Assembly (NCBI GenBank): GCA_021464245.1
Contig: JADCRB010000160.1
Coordinates: 992,001 to 1,056,000, forward strand
Source: Carallia brachiata
Lineage: Eukaryota; Streptophyta; Magnoliopsida; Malpighiales; Rhizophoraceae
DNA: 64,000 nucleotides
Reading direction: 5' to 3'
Under the pieces are notes generated by a model. The model was given only the letters and a program-made list of their open reading frames with translations. It was not told the origin of the DNA and did no database searches. Numbering within the stretch: the first letter of the stretch is position 1; each line of letters starts with the position of its first letter. Below, piece by piece: positions 62,502 through 64,000 of the stretch. The translations under genes were made by a program, and so were the position numbers.

Positions 62502-63419
62502 TCAAGAAAGATCAGGTGTATACTGATGCTCAATTGTAGGCTTTGTCCGGGTTCCAGCCGCAGTGGGAGCCCTGACATGGCCAACCATTGACACCTGCAG
62601 AGCTTCCTCTTCATAAGCTCTTCTCTCCATCTCCTCTATTTTTGATTTCTTCTTCACCTTGGCAAATATTGCAACTAGAAGTAACCCCAATAGAAATACA
62701 CCCAATGCGGTCCCAATGGTACTCCCAACCACCACTTTCCACTGGCTGATCTTCCTTTTCACCTCCACAGGTGGCGGAGATCTAATCACTAGAGCATAAT
62801 GGCCATTCCTTGTTGCTGCGCAGATGTAATTTGACACTGGTTCTTTTAATGTCACCTTGCCATCTCTTTCAAAACTGGCACAAAATGCTCTATTTGATAC
62901 ATTGACAATGCTAGTTGCCTTCCTGAAGTCTACAATTATTGGTTTTTCTGTTGCATAAATTCCTAGCTCAAAAGGGTTGCTGAAATTCACATCACTTTCA
63001 ACATTGTAAGCTAAAAGGCCTAAAATAGGTGACATGAGTTGATAGCCTGATAGATCATAGTTAGCATGATATATAGAAGACCAGTTAGACCCCAAGTTTT
63101 GTCTAATTACCATGACTCTCTCCACACATGGCTGGATGGTCACGCCCGCGCTCAGATGGAATTCCTTCAGCTGAGCACCATATCTCCGTAGGCTGCCACA
63201 TCGAAACCTTGCAGAATCCACAACGATGCTGGAGAAGTTTCCTGGTAGTTGCACGGAATGTATTATGCCTGTTCTGAAGTGTATGTCATAGGACTTAAAT
63301 GTGTAGTCTCTAATGAGAAGATCGAGAAGGCGGGTGGATTTGATCCCTTGAGATTCAGTTCTCATTGTTGCCAGTGAAACAAGGACAAGGAATGTGAAAG
63401 GGAAGAGAGGAGAGCCCAT
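62502..63419 (-). CDS. DUF1191 family single-pass membrane protein
   Basis: A single exon of 305 residues with no known biochemical role. A signal peptide is likely at residues 1-24 (FPFTFLVLVSLATM). The extracellular part has Cys74, Cys98, Cys180 and Cys200 and potential N-glycosylation sites NFS61, NWS112, NFS145 and NVS173. One transmembrane helix spans about 229-252 (VVVGSTIGTALGVFLLGLLL), followed by a Lys-rich stop-transfer and a ~50-residue cytosolic tail with the family signature EEMERRAYEEEALQVSMVG and a TRTKPTIE ending. The length fits the family (PF06697). Start 63419 gives a normal signal peptide. In Arabidopsis, DUF1191 genes lie close to FZR1 and FZR2, as here. No defect is visible. 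Confidence 0.9.
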   Translation of the reverse strand: MGSPLFPFTFLVLVSLATMRTESQGIKSTRLLDLLIRDYTFKSYDIHFRTGIIHSVQLPGNFSSIVVDSARFRCGSLRRYGAQLKEFHLSAGVTIQPCVERVMVIRQNLGSNWSSIYHANYDLSGYQLMSPILGLLAYNVESDVNFSNPFELGIYATEKPIIVDFRKATSIVNVSNRAFCASFERDGKVTLKEPVSNYICAATRNGHYALVIRSPPPVEVKRKISQWKVVVGSTIGTALGVFLLGLLLVAIFAKVKKKSKIEEMERRAYEEEALQVSMVGHVRAPTAAGTRTKPTIEHQYTPDLS

Positions 63420-64000
63420 ACGAGAAAATGATCCCGGTATAATGGCAGTTGATTGCTACTGACAGTGTGGCTTTTTCTTGTTTATTTCTATGGAAAATAG
63501 TTGTAGATCAGCTATTTCTTTTTCTCGTCTGTGGACGTAGCAGGAACGAAGGTGAAAAGAGGAAAGTTTTGGCTATGTGGAGGCATATATGATGAGAGAA
63601 ACTTTTGTTGGATTAAATTGCAAGGAAGTGGAAAGAGGAAAAGGAAGTTCTTGTTTTATTTTTCTTTATGATGGAGAGAATATACGTTAGGTGACTTTGA
63701 CAGCTTTTTTACAAAAGTATGGCTCCTGTTCAGGACGAGGCAGCAACAAGTCTATCTTCATTTTCCATGTGAATTGGGATTGGAAGTATCAACATTTGAT
63801 TTACTAAAAAGTTATCATCAATTTACTTTGTTTATGCATTTGCATTTGCGCTGCATATGCATGAATGTAACTGACTGCAAAGGAAGCACAAGTCTTAGTG
63901 TGACGGTAAAAATTACTTCATTGTGACTTAGAGGCGAGATATGAGAGTCAAAACATTCTCCTGCTGAAAAAACAAGAGAAACACCTTTTTAATTGACTGA
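63420..64000. other. Upstream region of the DUF1191 gene
   Basis: Presumed leader and promoter of the minus-strand DUF1191 gene. I see no TATA box or motif that I can defend, and no other gene up to the window edge. Confidence 0.4.

Noticed and set aside
1..64000. tRNA, rRNA, CRISPR array or bacterial operon
   Set aside because: No cloverleaf with matched stems, no rRNA text and no regularly spaced repeats with unique spacers were seen; the gene structures are those of a plant nucleus.

Overview
This window is nuclear DNA from a flowering plant, most likely a woody core eudicot (probably a rosid). Genes are intron-rich with GT-AG introns, intergenic DNA is very AT-rich, and plant transposon types (an L1-like LINE, tRNA-derived SINEs, MITEs) are common. 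No bacterial, organellar or viral gene set is present. I could not name the species.

Layout. (1) 1-2.2 kb, minus: a decayed UER1/RHM-type rhamnose-biosynthesis gene, cut by the left edge. (2) 4.2-10.2 kb, minus: an essentially full-length LINE with an exact 17-bp target-site duplication; ORF1 is intact and ORF2 is broken. (3) 10.8-15.4 kb, minus: phospholipase D of the gamma type, 10 coding exons. (4) 21.2-23.9 kb, minus: KNAT7-type class II KNOX homeobox gene, 5 exons. (5) 24-33 kb: gene-free AT-rich DNA with MITEs. (6) 33.3-38.3 kb, minus: MINDY (DUF544) deubiquitinase, 12 exons, with an apparent 1-nt frameshift in exon 5. (7) 42.6-48.5 kb, plus: MADS-box gene of the TM3/SOC1 clade, AGL14/AGL19-like, 7 coding exons. 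(8) 53.1-54.4 kb, plus: STAY-GREEN Mg-dechelatase, 4 exons. (9) 55.3-58.7 kb, minus: CCS52A/FIZZY-RELATED APC/C activator, 10 exons. (10) 62.5-63.4 kb, minus: single-exon DUF1191 membrane protein.

The genes do not form a pathway. Their order is informative, because it matches Arabidopsis as I remember it: PLD-gamma, MINDY, AGL14, NYE2 and FZR1 lie together near At4g11830-At4g11950 (with the duplicate block AGL19, NYE1, FZR2, DUF1191 near At4g22900-At4g22960), and KNAT7 and UER1 are neighbours at At1g62990/At1g63000. This window seems to join both blocks.

I found no undescribed multi-gene system. The most useful observations are the frameshift in the MINDY gene, the UER1 relic, an E2F-type site upstream of CCS52A, CArG boxes in MADS introns, a GAA repeat touching the SGR start codon, nested MITEs, a ~470-bp fold-back element and a cluster of SINE-like insertions sharing one target motif. 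All exon boundaries were inferred by eye from frame, GT/AG sites and remembered family sequences.
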